Below are positions 39,929 to 50,151 of a DNA stretch of 64,000 nucleotides, in pieces. The notes beneath the pieces are model-generated. The model made no database searches, was not told the origin of the DNA, and saw nothing but the letters and a program-made list of their open reading frames with translations. The DNA comes from Bryobacteraceae bacterium (GTDB lineage: Bacteria; Acidobacteriota; Terriglobia; Bryobacterales; Bryobacteraceae): positions 186,001-250,000 of the forward strand of contig JAWKHH010000003.1 in the NCBI GenBank assembly GCA_041394945.1, written 5' to 3'. Position numbers and translations under genes: made by a program. Position 1 is the stretch's first letter; each line of letters opens with the position of its first letter.

Positions 39929-41212
39929 GTGTCCACGCACGTCCGCCGTTCCCTCCAACCCGCGCTGTGGCTTGCCGCCGCGCTTACGCTTTGGCTCGCC
40001 GGGTGCCAGAACACCGGGCCGGGCGCCGACGCCAAGAAGAAGGGGGGCAAGAAGGGCGAAATCGTGCCCGTCACCGCCGCGGTGGTCACCGCCCGTGACG
40101 TGCCCATCGACCTCCAGGTCATCGGCAACGTCGAGGCCTATTCGACCGTTGTCGTAAAAGCCCGCGTAACCGGCCCCATCGAGAAGGCCCACTTCCACGA
40201 AGGGGACTTCGTCCGCAAAGGTGAAGCGCTATTCACGATCGACCCGGCGCCATTTCTTTCCCAGGTGAATCAGGCGGAAGCCAACCTCGCCCGGGACCAC
40301 GCCCAACTGCTCCAGGCCAAGGCCAACCTTTCCCGTGACCAGGCTCAGCAGCGCTTCGTGTCGTCCCAGGCCGGGCGCTTCGCCGATCTTCAGAAGCAGG
40401 GCGTCATTTCCAAGGATCAGGCCGAACAGTACCAGGCCAACGCCGACGTGCTCACGCAAGCCATCGAAGCCGACCGCGCGGCCATCTCGAGCGCCGAGGC
40501 CTCCGTGCAGGCGGGCGAAGCCGCCGTCAAAACCGCGCGTATCCAACTCGGTTACACCAATATCGTTTCGCCGGTGGACGGGCGCACCGGCACCATCGCG
40601 GCCAAGGAGGGCAACCTCGCCTCGGCCAACGTCACCGAGCTGATCTCGATCTCGCAGGTGCAGCCGGTCTACGTGAGCTTCGCTGTTCCGGAGGCGCAGT
40701 TGGCGGTGGTGAAGGACGCCATGACGCGGGGCCGCCTGCCGGTGACCGTCACGCCGCCCGACGATCCGGGCCGGCCCGAAACGGGCACGCTCACCTTCGT
40801 CGATTCCACCGTCGACACCACCACCGGCACCATCCGCCTCAAGGCGACCTTCGCCAACCCGGGCCGGCGTCTCTGGCCGGGACAATTCGTCCGCGTTTCG
40901 CTCCGGCTCGGCTTCCGCAACGGCGCTCTGATGGTCCCCAACCAGGCCGTGCAGACGGGACAGGACGGCTCCTACGTCTATCGCCTGAACGCCGAGAACC
41001 GCGCCGAGATGGCCCCGGTGGTCACCGGCGGCCGCGTGGGCGAGGATATGATCGTGGAGCGCGGCCTTGATGCCGGCGACACCGTTGTCACGGAAGGGCA
41101 GCTTCGCCTTGCGCCGGGAATGCCGGTGCGAGTGCGAAAGCCGGGGGATGGCGCGGCCAAGGGCGGCGCCGGAGCCGGGAAGAAGAAAGGCAAGAAGAAA
41201 ACCGAAGAGTAG
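39929..41212 (+). CDS. RND efflux membrane-fusion lipoprotein (MdtA/AcrA type)
   Basis: A 427-residue periplasmic adaptor, lipid-anchored through LWLAGC at the end of the leader. It has the lipoyl-like halves (VVVKARVTGPIEKAHFHEGDFVRKGEALFTI in part), a coiled-coil hairpin rich in Q/A, IQLGYTNIVSPVDGRTG and a beta-barrel region, then a lysine-rich tail (GKKKGKKKTEE). GTG 39929 has GGAG 12 nt upstream; TTG 39911 is the alternative. It links the two RND pumps encoded downstream to an outer-membrane channel, which is not encoded here. Confidence 0.92.
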   Translation: MSTHVRRSLQPALWLAAALTLWLAGCQNTGPGADAKKKGGKKGEIVPVTAAVVTARDVPIDLQVIGNVEAYSTVVVKARVTGPIEKAHFHEGDFVRKGEALFTIDPAPFLSQVNQAEANLARDHAQLLQAKANLSRDQAQQRFVSSQAGRFADLQKQGVISKDQAEQYQANADVLTQAIEADRAAISSAEASVQAGEAAVKTARIQLGYTNIVSPVDGRTGTIAAKEGNLASANVTELISISQVQPVYVSFAVPEAQLAVVKDAMTRGRLPVTVTPPDDPGRPETGTLTFVDSTVDTTTGTIRLKATFANPGRRLWPGQFVRVSLRLGFRNGALMVPNQAVQTGQDGSYVYRLNAENRAEMAPVVTGGRVGEDMIVERGLDAGDTVVTEGQLRLAPGMPVRVRKPGDGAAKGGAGAGKKKGKKKTEE

Positions 41213-41230
41213 AGACACCCAGGAGGCAAC

Positions 41231-44200
41231 GTGAACTTCTCCGCGATCTTCATCCGCCGGCCCGTAGCCACCAGCCTCTTGATGCTCGCGTTCGCCGTCT
41301 TCGGCGCGATCTCCTACACGCTGCTTCCGGTAGCCGATCTGCCGAACGTCGACTTCCCGACGCTCGTGGTGTCGGCGTCGCTTCCCGGCGCCAACCCGGA
41401 TACGATGGCGTCGGCCGTCGCTACGCCGCTCGAGCGCCAGTTCACGATGATCGCCGGGCTCGATTCGATGACGTCGAGCAACGCCACCGGCAACACGCAA
41501 ATCACGCTCACCTTCTCGCTCGATCGGGAACTCGACGGCGCCGCCGTGGACGTGCAGACGGCCATCGCCGAGGCGCTGCCGCTGCTTCCGCAGGGCATGC
41601 CGAATCCGCCCTCGTTCCGCAAGTACAATCCGGCCGATTCGCCGGTGATGTTCCTCGGGCTGCTCTCGGAATCGATGCCGCTCTACGAACTCCAGGAGTT
41701 CGCCGAAACGAAGATCGCGCAGCGGCTCTCGATGGTGAACGGCATCGCGCAAGTGAACGTGTTCGGGGCGCAGAAGTTCGCCGTGCGGGTGCAGGTGGAT
41801 CCGGACAAGCTCGCCGCGCACCGCATCGGCATAGACCAGGTGGGCCAGGCGCTGCGCCAGTGGAACGCCAACCTGCCGACGGGCACGTTGTGGGGCGCCA
41901 GGCAGGCGTTCAACATCCGGGCCGACGGCCAGTTGCGCCGCGCCGAGCAGTTCCGGCAGGTGGTGGTGGCGTATCGAGGTTCCGCGCCGGTCCGGCTGGG
42001 CGACATCGCCAACGTGATCGACTCGGTGGAGGACGACAAGACGGCATCGTGGCTGTTCGAGAACGGCCAGGGAACGAAGGGGCTGAATATCGCGATCATG
42101 CGGCAGTCCGACTCGAACGTGATCAAGGTGAACGATCAGGTCCGCGCGATGATTCCGGAGATCCGGAAGCAGTTGCCGCCTTCGGTGCAGCTCACCATCC
42201 GTGGCGACCGGTCCCGAAACATCCGCGAAGCCTTCGACGATATCCAGCTCACCATGCTGCTCGCCATCGTGCTGGTGATCCTGGTGATCTTCCTGTTCCT
42301 GCGCAACTCGCGCGCCACATTTATTCCGGCCACGGCTCTGCCGCTGTCGCTATTCGGAACGCTCGCCGTGATGCTGCTCGCCGGCTTCAGCCTGGACAAC
42401 CTTTCGATGATGGCGCTGATTCTCTCGGTGGGCTTCGTGGTGGACGACGCCATCGTAATGCTCGAGAACATCGTCCGGCACCTCGAGCGGGGCGAATCGG
42501 TGATGGAGGCCGCCTACAAGGGGTCCAAGGAAATCAGCTTCACCATCGTTTCGATGACGGTGTCGCTCGCGGCCGTCTTTATCCCGATCCTGTTCATGGG
42601 CGGCCTGCTCGGGCGCCTGTTTCGCGAGTTCGCGGTAACCATCGTGGTGGCGATCGTACTCTCCGGGTTCGTTTCGATCTCGCTCACGCCGATGCTGTGC
42701 AGCCGGCTTCTTAAGAGCGCGCACGAGGCCAGGAACGGCATCCTGTTCCGCGTCACGGAGTGGTTCTTCCAGATCATGCTGCGCTGGTACGACTGGACGC
42801 TGCGGCTGGTTCTGCGCGCGAGGCCGGTGATGCTGGCCGTGTTCTTCGCCACCATCGGACTCACATGGTACCTGTTCACCAAGGTCCCCAAGGGCTTCAT
42901 CCCGAACCAGGACAGCGACTCGATGTACGCCAACACCGAGGGCCTGCAGGGCGTTTCCTATTTCAAGATGGCCGAGTACCAGCAGCAGATCGCGCGGATC
43001 ATCTCGAGCGATCCGAACGTGGAGAACATGATGACCTCGGCCGGCGGATCGTTCAACCTGAGCGCCAACACCGCCCGTTCATTCATCACGTTGAAGCCGC
43101 GCAAGGAGCGCGAACTGGGCGTGGAGCAGATCATCGCCAGGTTGCGGCCGCAGGTGAACTCCATCGTCGGGGTGCGCGTCTTTCTCACCGCGCCGCCGGC
43201 GATCCGGATTGGCGGGCGCATGTCGCGCTCGCAGTACGAGTACACGCTGCAGGGGCCGGATGTGGACGAGCTGTACCGCGTGGCGCCGGAGTTCCAGCGC
43301 GCCATTTCGCAGATTCCCGGCATCACCGACGTCACAAGCGACCTCCAGATGCGCAACCCGCGCGTGAACGTGAAAGTGGATCGCGACAAGGTGGCCGCCA
43401 TGCACCTGAACATGCGCGACGTCTCAAGCGCCATGTACGACGCGTTCGGACCGCGCTGGTCGTCCACGATCTATTCGCCCAACGCGCAGTATAAGGTGCT
43501 GCTCGAGATCAAACCCGAGTACCAGCAGCACCCGGACCTGCTTTCGAAGCTCTATTTCAAGAACCGCGAGAACGTGCTGATCCCGATGGATGCGTTCGCG
43601 AGCCTGTACACGGACGCCGGTCCGCAGATGATCAATCACTCCGGGCAGCTTGCCTCGGTGACGGTCTCCTACAACCTGCTGCCTGGCACGGCGCTTTCCG
43701 ACGTCGTCGACCAGATCCGCGCCGCGGCGGCCACTCTGCCGGGCACGGTGCAGGCCACCGCGCAGGGCACGGCCAAGGCGTTCGAGGATTCGATGAAGAA
43801 CATGACCACGCTGCTCATCATCGCGGTGATGGTGGTCTATATCTCGCTCGGCATTCTCTACGAGAGCTACGTCCACCCACTGACGATTCTCTCCGGGCTT
43901 CCTTCGGCCGCTCTCGGCGCGCTGGCCACTCTGGTGCTCTTCGGCGAGGAGCTGAACGTCTATTCGTTCGTGGGCCTGTTCATGCTGGTGGGCATCGTGA
44001 AGAAGAACGCCATCATGCAGATCGACTTCGCGCTCGAGGCCGAACGGAAGCACGGGATGTCGCCGCGCGACGCCATCTACGAAGGCTGCCTCACGCGCTT
44101 CCGTCCGATCCTGATGACCACGATGGCGGCGCTGCTCGGCGTGCTGCCGATCGCGGTGGGCTTCGGCGCCGGCGGTGAAACGCGGCGGCCGCTGGGCCTG

Positions 44201-44347
44201 GCCGTCGCCGGCGGGCTCATCGTCTCGCAGTTCGTCACGCTGTACCTGACGCCGGTCGTCTACACCTATCTCGACGCCATCGTCCACTTCTGGCGGAGAG
44301 CGGCGGCCTCCAAGAATACGCCCGCCCCGCATCCCGCCGGCCATTGA
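41231..44347 (+). CDS. RND efflux pump subunit, HAE-1 family (MdtB-like)
   Basis: A 1,038-residue inner-membrane proton-driven pump starting at GTG 41231 with AGGAGG 4 nt upstream. It has 12 helices and two large periplasmic loops. Signature pieces are NFSAIFIRRPVATSLLMLAF, SVGFVVDDAIVMLENIVRHLE in TM4 (proton-relay aspartates) and LVGIVKKNAIMQIDFALEAE in TM10 with the relay lysine. It is paired with a close paralogue 11 bp downstream, as in MdtABC, where MdtB and MdtC form a mixed trimer. Confidence 0.94.
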   Translation: MNFSAIFIRRPVATSLLMLAFAVFGAISYTLLPVADLPNVDFPTLVVSASLPGANPDTMASAVATPLERQFTMIAGLDSMTSSNATGNTQITLTFSLDRELDGAAVDVQTAIAEALPLLPQGMPNPPSFRKYNPADSPVMFLGLLSESMPLYELQEFAETKIAQRLSMVNGIAQVNVFGAQKFAVRVQVDPDKLAAHRIGIDQVGQALRQWNANLPTGTLWGARQAFNIRADGQLRRAEQFRQVVVAYRGSAPVRLGDIANVIDSVEDDKTASWLFENGQGTKGLNIAIMRQSDSNVIKVNDQVRAMIPEIRKQLPPSVQLTIRGDRSRNIREAFDDIQLTMLLAIVLVILVIFLFLRNSRATFIPATALPLSLFGTLAVMLLAGFSLDNLSMMALILSVGFVVDDAIVMLENIVRHLERGESVMEAAYKGSKEISFTIVSMTVSLAAVFIPILFMGGLLGRLFREFAVTIVVAIVLSGFVSISLTPMLCSRLLKSAHEARNGILFRVTEWFFQIMLRWYDWTLRLVLRARPVMLAVFFATIGLTWYLFTKVPKGFIPNQDSDSMYANTEGLQGVSYFKMAEYQQQIARIISSDPNVENMMTSAGGSFNLSANTARSFITLKPRKERELGVEQIIARLRPQVNSIVGVRVFLTAPPAIRIGGRMSRSQYEYTLQGPDVDELYRVAPEFQRAISQIPGITDVTSDLQMRNPRVNVKVDRDKVAAMHLNMRDVSSAMYDAFGPRWSSTIYSPNAQYKVLLEIKPEYQQHPDLLSKLYFKNRENVLIPMDAFASLYTDAGPQMINHSGQLASVTVSYNLLPGTALSDVVDQIRAAAATLPGTVQATAQGTAKAFEDSMKNMTTLLIIAVMVVYISLGILYESYVHPLTILSGLPSAALGALATLVLFGEELNVYSFVGLFMLVGIVKKNAIMQIDFALEAERKHGMSPRDAIYEGCLTRFRPILMTTMAALLGVLPIAVGFGAGGETRRPLGLAVAGGLIVSQFVTLYLTPVVYTYLDAIVHFWRRAAASKNTPAPHPAGH

Positions 44348-44358
44348 CCGCACACCCC

Positions 44359-47300
44359 ATGAACTTCTCCGCCACATTCATCGAACGGCCGATTGCGACC
44401 AGCCTCATGATGGCCGCGATCGCACTGTTTGGCGCCGTCGCCTACCGGTCCCTCCCGGTGAGCGATCTCCCCAACGTCGACCTGCCGACGCTGCTGGTTA
44501 CGGCAGCCCTTCCCGGCGCGAGTCCGGAAACGATGGCGTCGGCCGTCGCCACGCCGCTCGAGAATCAGTTCACCATGATCGCGGGCATGCAGGCCATGAC
44601 GTCGGTGAACGCGCTCGGCTCCACGCAAATTACACTCGAATTCGATCTGTCTCGGTCGCTCGACGGAGCCGCCGTGGACGTGCAGGCCGCCATCACGCAA
44701 GCCTCCCGCCTGCTGCCACAAGGCATGCCCACTCCCCCGACCTTCACCAAGGTCAACCCGGCGGACCAGCCGATCCTCTACCTCGTGCTAACCTCCGGCG
44801 CCATGCCCCTGTGGACGCTCAACGAATACGCCGAGACGCGCGTTGCGCAGCGCATTTCGATGATCAACGGCGTGGCGCAGGTGCAGGTGCTCGGCGCGCA
44901 GCGCTACGCCGTCCACGTGCAGATGAATCCACGCGCGCTCGCGGCGCGGCAGGTGGGCATCAACGAAGTGGAAAACGCGCTCCGCAACTGGAACGTGAAC
45001 CTCCCCATCGGCACCATCGTGGGTCCGCAGCGCGCCTTCACGCTGCAGGCCACCGGCCAGTTGATGAACGCCGAGGCGTACAAGCCGGTGATCGTTTCCT
45101 ACCGCCAGGGATCGCCCATCCGCCTCGGCGAACTCGGGCAGGTGGTGGATGGCATTGAGGACGACAAAGCCGCGTCCTGGTTCTACAAGGACGGCCAGGA
45201 GCAGCGCGCCGTCGTGCTCGCCATTCAGCGCCAGCCCGGCACGAACACGATGGCCGTCACCGAGGACATCAAGGAACTGCTCCCGGTGTTCCAGACCGAG
45301 TTGCCTCCTTCGGTTAAGATGGACGTGCTCTACGATCGATCCGAGACCATTCGCGAATCGTTCGAAGACGTCAAATTCACCATGGTGCTGACGCTCGGCC
45401 TGGTGATCATGGTGATCTTCCTGTTCCTGCGGAACGTGTCGGCGACGATCATCCCCAGCCTCGCGCTGCCGTTCTCCATCATCGGCACTTTCGCCGTGAT
45501 GTACCTGCTCGACTACTCGCTCGACAACCTTTCGATGATGGCGTTGATCCTCTCGGTTGGATTCGTCGTCGACGACGCCATCGTAATGCTTGAAAACATC
45601 GTGCGCCACATCGAGATGGGCAAGCGCCCGATGGAGGCCGCGTTCACCGGCGCGCGCGAAATCGGCTTCACCATCGTTTCGATGACGCTGTCGCTCGCCG
45701 CCGTTTTCATCCCCGTGCTGTTCATGGGCGGAGTGCTCGGCCGCCTGTTCCGCGAATTCGCGGTAACCATCTGCGTCGCCGTGCTCATCTCGGGCGTCGT
45801 CTCGGTGACGCTCACGCCGATGCTGTGCAGCCGCTTCCTCAAGGCCACGCACCCGCACGCCCGCGGCTGGTTCTACTCCACCACGGAGAACTTCTTCGAG
45901 TGGCTGCTCAACATATACGCAGCCGCTCTCCGCGTGGTGCTGCGTTTTCGATTCGTCACCGTCGTTGCCTTCATCGGGTTGCTCGCGGCCACGGCGTGGT
46001 TCTTCATGAAGATTCCGAAGGGCTTCATCCCGGATCAGGACACTGACCAGATCATCGCCTTCACCGAAGCCGCCGAAGGCACATCGTACTTCCAGATGGT
46101 GGAGCACCAGCGCGAGGCGGCGGAACTGGCGGCCGCGAATCCGAACGTGGAAGGACTGGTATCGAGCGTCGGCGGCGCCACCGCGGCCACCCTCGGCGGC
46201 GCGAATTTCGGCCAGTTGATCGTCCACTTGAAGCCGCGCCACTCGCGCAAGGCCGGCGTCAACGAGGTGATCGCCGAACTGCGGACGCAGCTTGGCGAGA
46301 TCCCCGGATTGCGCGTCTACCTCCAGAACCCGCCCACGGTTCAGATCGGCGGGCAGGTCACCAAGAGTCCGTACCAGTTTTCACTGCAATCGCCGGACCG
46401 GCCGGAGCTGTTCGCCGCCGCCGCCGAGTTCACCAAGACGCTGCGTCAGGCGCCCGGCCTGCAGGACGTAACGAGCAACCTGCAGATCCGGACCCCGCAG
46501 GTGAACGTGAAGATCGACCGCGACCGCGCCGCCGCCTTGCAGGTGAACGTGGAGCAGATCGAGAACGCGCTCTACGACGCCTTTGGCCCACGGTGGGTGT
46601 CCACCATCTACAGCTCAGTGAGCGAATACAAGGTGCTGCTCGAGCTGCTGCCCGAGGACCAGCGCGACCCCAAGGCGCTTTCGATGCTCTACTTCAAAGG
46701 CAGCGGCGAGCGGCTGATACCCTTGGACGCCGTGGCCGACGTGCATGAGGACGTGGGTCCGCAGACGATCAACCACTACGGCCAGCTTCCGGCGGTAACC
46801 GTGTCGTTCAACACGCTGCCCGGCGTGCCCCTCGGCCAAGCCGTGGAACGGATCAACGAGTTGATGGCGGAACTGCCTTCCGGCGTCGCCAGCGCATTCC
46901 AAGGGTCGCTGCAGGCGTTCCAAGGTTCGCAGACGAACCTGACGCTCCTGCTGATCGTCGCGATTCTCGTGGTCTACATCGTGCTCGGGATTCTCTACGA
47001 GAGCTACATTCATCCGCTCACGATTCTCTCCGGCCTCCCTTCGGCCGGCTTCGGCGCACTGCTCACGTTGATGCTGTTCGGGCTGGACCTGAACATCTAC
47101 GGCTTCGTCGGACTGATCATGCTCATCGGCATTGTGATGAAGAACGCGATCATGCAGATTGACTTCGCGCTCGAAGCCGAGCGCTCCGGCCAATCTCCCC
47201 GCGACGCGATCTACGACGGCTGCCTCATCCGCTTCCGCCCGATCATGATGACGACCATGGCGGCAATGCTCGGCGCGGTTCCGATCGCGGTGGGCTACGG

Positions 47301-47475
47301 AGCCGGCGGCGACGCACGGCAATCGCTCGGTTTGGTCGTCGTCGGCGGGCTGATCTTCTCGCAGATGGTGACGCTGTTTCTCACGCCGGTGGTCTACACC
47401 TACATGGCCGCCCTGCAGCGGAAGACGACCCGGCCCGCGCCTACGAAGACCACGCCCGCGCCGCAGGCGGCCTAG
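44359..47475 (+). CDS. RND efflux pump subunit, HAE-1 family (MdtC-like)
   Basis: A 1,038-residue paralogue of the preceding pump with the same core motifs (NFSATFIERPIATSLMMAAI, SVGFVVDDAIVMLENIVRHIE, LIGIVMKNAIMQIDFALEAE). In TM10 it has VMKNA where the first pump has VKKNA; K is kept next to N in both, so both may relay protons. ATG 44359 is preferred to TTG 44344. The two proteins have equal length and align end to end, consistent with gene duplication and a heteromeric pump. Faces the pseudokinase gene with a 11-bp gap. Confidence 0.94.
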   Translation: MNFSATFIERPIATSLMMAAIALFGAVAYRSLPVSDLPNVDLPTLLVTAALPGASPETMASAVATPLENQFTMIAGMQAMTSVNALGSTQITLEFDLSRSLDGAAVDVQAAITQASRLLPQGMPTPPTFTKVNPADQPILYLVLTSGAMPLWTLNEYAETRVAQRISMINGVAQVQVLGAQRYAVHVQMNPRALAARQVGINEVENALRNWNVNLPIGTIVGPQRAFTLQATGQLMNAEAYKPVIVSYRQGSPIRLGELGQVVDGIEDDKAASWFYKDGQEQRAVVLAIQRQPGTNTMAVTEDIKELLPVFQTELPPSVKMDVLYDRSETIRESFEDVKFTMVLTLGLVIMVIFLFLRNVSATIIPSLALPFSIIGTFAVMYLLDYSLDNLSMMALILSVGFVVDDAIVMLENIVRHIEMGKRPMEAAFTGAREIGFTIVSMTLSLAAVFIPVLFMGGVLGRLFREFAVTICVAVLISGVVSVTLTPMLCSRFLKATHPHARGWFYSTTENFFEWLLNIYAAALRVVLRFRFVTVVAFIGLLAATAWFFMKIPKGFIPDQDTDQIIAFTEAAEGTSYFQMVEHQREAAELAAANPNVEGLVSSVGGATAATLGGANFGQLIVHLKPRHSRKAGVNEVIAELRTQLGEIPGLRVYLQNPPTVQIGGQVTKSPYQFSLQSPDRPELFAAAAEFTKTLRQAPGLQDVTSNLQIRTPQVNVKIDRDRAAALQVNVEQIENALYDAFGPRWVSTIYSSVSEYKVLLELLPEDQRDPKALSMLYFKGSGERLIPLDAVADVHEDVGPQTINHYGQLPAVTVSFNTLPGVPLGQAVERINELMAELPSGVASAFQGSLQAFQGSQTNLTLLLIVAILVVYIVLGILYESYIHPLTILSGLPSAGFGALLTLMLFGLDLNIYGFVGLIMLIGIVMKNAIMQIDFALEAERSGQSPRDAIYDGCLIRFRPIMMTTMAAMLGAVPIAVGYGAGGDARQSLGLVVVGGLIFSQMVTLFLTPVVYTYMAALQRKTTRPAPTKTTPAPQAA

Positions 47476-47486
47476 CAGCGCCAGCC

Positions 47487-48665
47487 CTACCGGACGACGA
47501 AGCCGTTGACGCCATCGCGGGTCAATTCGAACCGAAGATTCGCCTCCCCCGCCCCCGGAGGAAGCTTCCATTGCCGCGCCGCCGCCAACACGCGGTCCGT
47601 GAAGTAGCGGCTTGCCCCGGGGGGCAAGGCTTCCGCCGAAGTAACCCTGCCGCCGGAATCGACGCGAACGCGGACGTTGACGCGCACGGTGCCCCGAATG
47701 GTGCCAAGCGCCCTGCCCGGAATACTGGGCATCACCGCGGTGACCCCGTCTTTCAATTGGGTTGGAGCCAGCCGCGGAGCACGATCCTCCGCGGCGTTCT
47801 GCCGTTTGGGAGGAGAGAGCGGCGAGGGCTTCGGCGGATCTTCCCTCGCCGGCTCCGGAGCGGACGCTGCCGGCGGTGGCGCTTCGACTCGCGCCGCGGG
47901 CGGATCCGGCGGCGGCGAACGGAAATAAGGAACCACGACGAAGGCAAGCGCGGCGAGCGCGGCGGCGGCCAGCACCCATCGGAGCTTCCCGGCGACCGGT
48001 GGAGCTTCGCCGCGCACTCGCGCCTGGATCTGCTCGATCGTCCAGCGCTCGGAAACATCCGGATTCAGGCAATTCCGGATGATTTCGTCGTACGGCTCCC
48101 GCGGCGAATCGATCGCTCCGTGATTGAGCAGTTGCTGGAGCAGCACGCCGACGGACCGGCAGTCCGCGGCTTGGTCACCATCGGCGGCGAGATTGTCCAG
48201 CGCGAGCTTCAACTGGTCGCCCGTCGCCATGATGTTCGCCGATTTCAGCGCCCCGTGCGCAAAGCCCCGGCCGTGGAGATAGCGCAGGGCGTCGAGAAGC
48301 GGCGGCAGCAACTCGCCGACCTCGTCTTCGGTGAGCGCGCGCTCGGAGAGAACGTCGGCGAGATTTTCCTCCGCCTTCTCCATCACGCAAAAGGCGCACT
48401 GTTGACCGTTCACCTCGGCTTCGCCGCTCGCGAAGATTCGAATCAAGGCCGGGTGCTCGAGTTCGCGCGCCTTGGTCCAAGTGTCCCGTAGCGCCGCGGA
48501 GGATGCGTTCGCCCCGGGGACCAGCTTGATCACCGCCGGCCTGCCCTGAAATTGCGTTTCGAAGACAGAGCCCCGCGAGCCCTGGCCTACGAAACGATCG
48601 AGCGGGAACAGCCCGTCAACGCTAATGCCCTCGCACTGGGGCCAGAAGTCGAGATCGATTGACAT
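47487..48665 (-). CDS. membrane pseudokinase fused to a TonB-like C-terminal domain
   Basis: A 392-residue protein. Residues 15-215 are a Ser/Thr-kinase fold with glycine loop GQGSRGSVFE and the ATP lysine in AVIKL (K47), but the catalytic HRD is replaced by HGA (137-139) in FAHGALKSAN, and DFG by LDN (around 156-158), so both essential aspartates are missing. A transmembrane helix follows (230-246), then a long Pro/Ala linker (250-300) and a TonB-type C-terminal domain (~315-392: VRVNVRVRVDSGGRVTSAEAL, ARQWKLPPGAGE). It appears to be a non-catalytic cytosolic sensor joined to an energy-transducer-like periplasmic tip. ATG 48665 is chosen; TACAAT lies about 28 nt upstream. Confidence 0.82.
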   Translation of the reverse strand: MSIDLDFWPQCEGISVDGLFPLDRFVGQGSRGSVFETQFQGRPAVIKLVPGANASSAALRDTWTKARELEHPALIRIFASGEAEVNGQQCAFCVMEKAEENLADVLSERALTEDEVGELLPPLLDALRYLHGRGFAHGALKSANIMATGDQLKLALDNLAADGDQAADCRSVGVLLQQLLNHGAIDSPREPYDEIIRNCLNPDVSERWTIEQIQARVRGEAPPVAGKLRWVLAAAALAALAFVVVPYFRSPPPDPPAARVEAPPPAASAPEPAREDPPKPSPLSPPKRQNAAEDRAPRLAPTQLKDGVTAVMPSIPGRALGTIRGTVRVNVRVRVDSGGRVTSAEALPPGASRYFTDRVLAAARQWKLPPGAGEANLRFELTRDGVNGFVVR

Positions 48666-48720
48666 GATTTCGAAGACCTTCGCGCCAGCCCATATTGTAC
48701 GGCTGAACGGCGGCGGAGAT

Positions 48721-50145
48721 TCAATCGGCCTTGCAGGTGAAATTGGCAGCATCGTTGGTGCTACCCGTTCCCTTGTAGACAGCGCGCTGCGGGTATGGAC
48801 AAAGCGGCCGGGTCATGTCGACACGGCCGAATTCGTTCACCCGCGCAGCGACGATGCTCGCCGGAGCCTCCCCGCCTTCCCGCCACCGCTCCAGCGCCGC
48901 GAGAGCGTGGAACTGGTTCGGCCCCGTCCCGCCGCCGCAATGCGCCATGCCGGGGACCAGGAACAGCCGGAGCCAGTCATCCTGGCGCGCGCCCATCTGC
49001 TTCCGCACGGACTCGTAGTAGGAGACGGTGTTCATGGCGGAAATTGCGCCGCCGGAGCCGCCGTCGCTCCAGCCGTGGTAGATGAGGAGCTTCCCGCCGC
49101 GGGCCTTGAACCGCGCCAGATCGGGATCGACGGCGTGGATGTCGCGGCCGTGCTCCAGCGCGCGTTCGACGTCCTTTTCGAGATCGAAGGAGCGCCAATC
49201 CCAGGCGGGGTCCTGATTCGCGATGTAGCGGAACATGTCGATATCCATGCCGCCGGGCTCGTTCGCGCGCCCGGGGACCCGCCAACCGAGTTCGCCCCCG
49301 AACGGCAGGCGCGGGTAGATCAGTTCGCCGGTGGATTTTCGAATGTCGGTGTAGGCGGCCCGGACGGTCTCCATTTGTTGCGCGGTAAGGCAGGTTGCGG
49401 TTTCGGCGCCGCTGCACTTGAGAACCGCGGGGTCGAAGTCGCACTCGCGCGGGTCTTCGAGGAGACGGTCCCTCACGCCGTCGATGGCGTCGCACTTGTC
49501 CAGCACGGCATCGTTGAGCAGCTTCAGTTTCTCGTCCGGGAGCCCGTGCCGCGGCGACTTCAGCGCCGTCATCAACAAACGCATGCGCCACGCGCAGAGG
49601 AAGATCTGGTTATTGGCCGGCGCGCCGGCAACGATGCCGTCGAAGTCTTCCGGGTAGCGCTGCGCCGACATCAGCCCCTGGCGTCCGCCGGTGGAGCAGC
49701 CCTCCCAATATGAAAGGCGGGGCGCGCGTCCGTAGTAGGCCGCCATGAGCGCCTTGGCCTTCACGGCGGTTTCGTGAACGGCGCGGTAGGCGAAGTCCGT
49801 GACTTTCTCGGGATGGCCGAGCGCGAAGCTGCCGCTTCGGCCGGTGTGGCCGGTGTCGGTAGACGCGGTGGCGTAACCCTCGCGAACGGCGTTTGCCATG
49901 CCACCGGTGTTAACGTTGCCGACGAAGCCGCCTCCGCCTTCCATCAGAAATTTGCCGTTCCACGCGGCGGCCGGCGGCAGCCAGACTTCGGAGGCGATCT
50001 CCGAATCCGCCGTGGGCCGCAGCGTGATCGAGAGCCGGCAGTGCGTCGCGGTTTGCTCGGCGCGGGTAACGTCACGCAGGCGCGCCATCTCGGAGCACGG
50101 GGTCTGCGCGAAGAGCGGAACGGCGGCCAGCAATAAAAGGCGCAT
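48721..50145 (-). CDS. secreted tannase/feruloyl-esterase family hydrolase
   Basis: A 474-residue exported esterase (signal MRLLLLAAVPLFAQ). The nucleophile elbow is YWEGCSTGGRQG (Ser151 next to Cys150) and the histidine lies in GMAHCGGGTG, giving the CS-D-HC motif with a disulfide joining the neighbouring cysteines, typical of fungal-type tannases and feruloyl esterases. It would release gallic, ferulic or similar acids from plant material. It is the last gene of a minus-strand run and starts 7 bp after the metallopeptidase-like gene. Confidence 0.9.
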   Translation of the reverse strand: MRLLLLAAVPLFAQTPCSEMARLRDVTRAEQTATHCRLSITLRPTADSEIASEVWLPPAAAWNGKFLMEGGGGFVGNVNTGGMANAVREGYATASTDTGHTGRSGSFALGHPEKVTDFAYRAVHETAVKAKALMAAYYGRAPRLSYWEGCSTGGRQGLMSAQRYPEDFDGIVAGAPANNQIFLCAWRMRLLMTALKSPRHGLPDEKLKLLNDAVLDKCDAIDGVRDRLLEDPRECDFDPAVLKCSGAETATCLTAQQMETVRAAYTDIRKSTGELIYPRLPFGGELGWRVPGRANEPGGMDIDMFRYIANQDPAWDWRSFDLEKDVERALEHGRDIHAVDPDLARFKARGGKLLIYHGWSDGGSGGAISAMNTVSYYESVRKQMGARQDDWLRLFLVPGMAHCGGGTGPNQFHALAALERWREGGEAPASIVAARVNEFGRVDMTRPLCPYPQRAVYKGTGSTNDAANFTCKAD

Positions 50146-50151
50146 GGTCCG

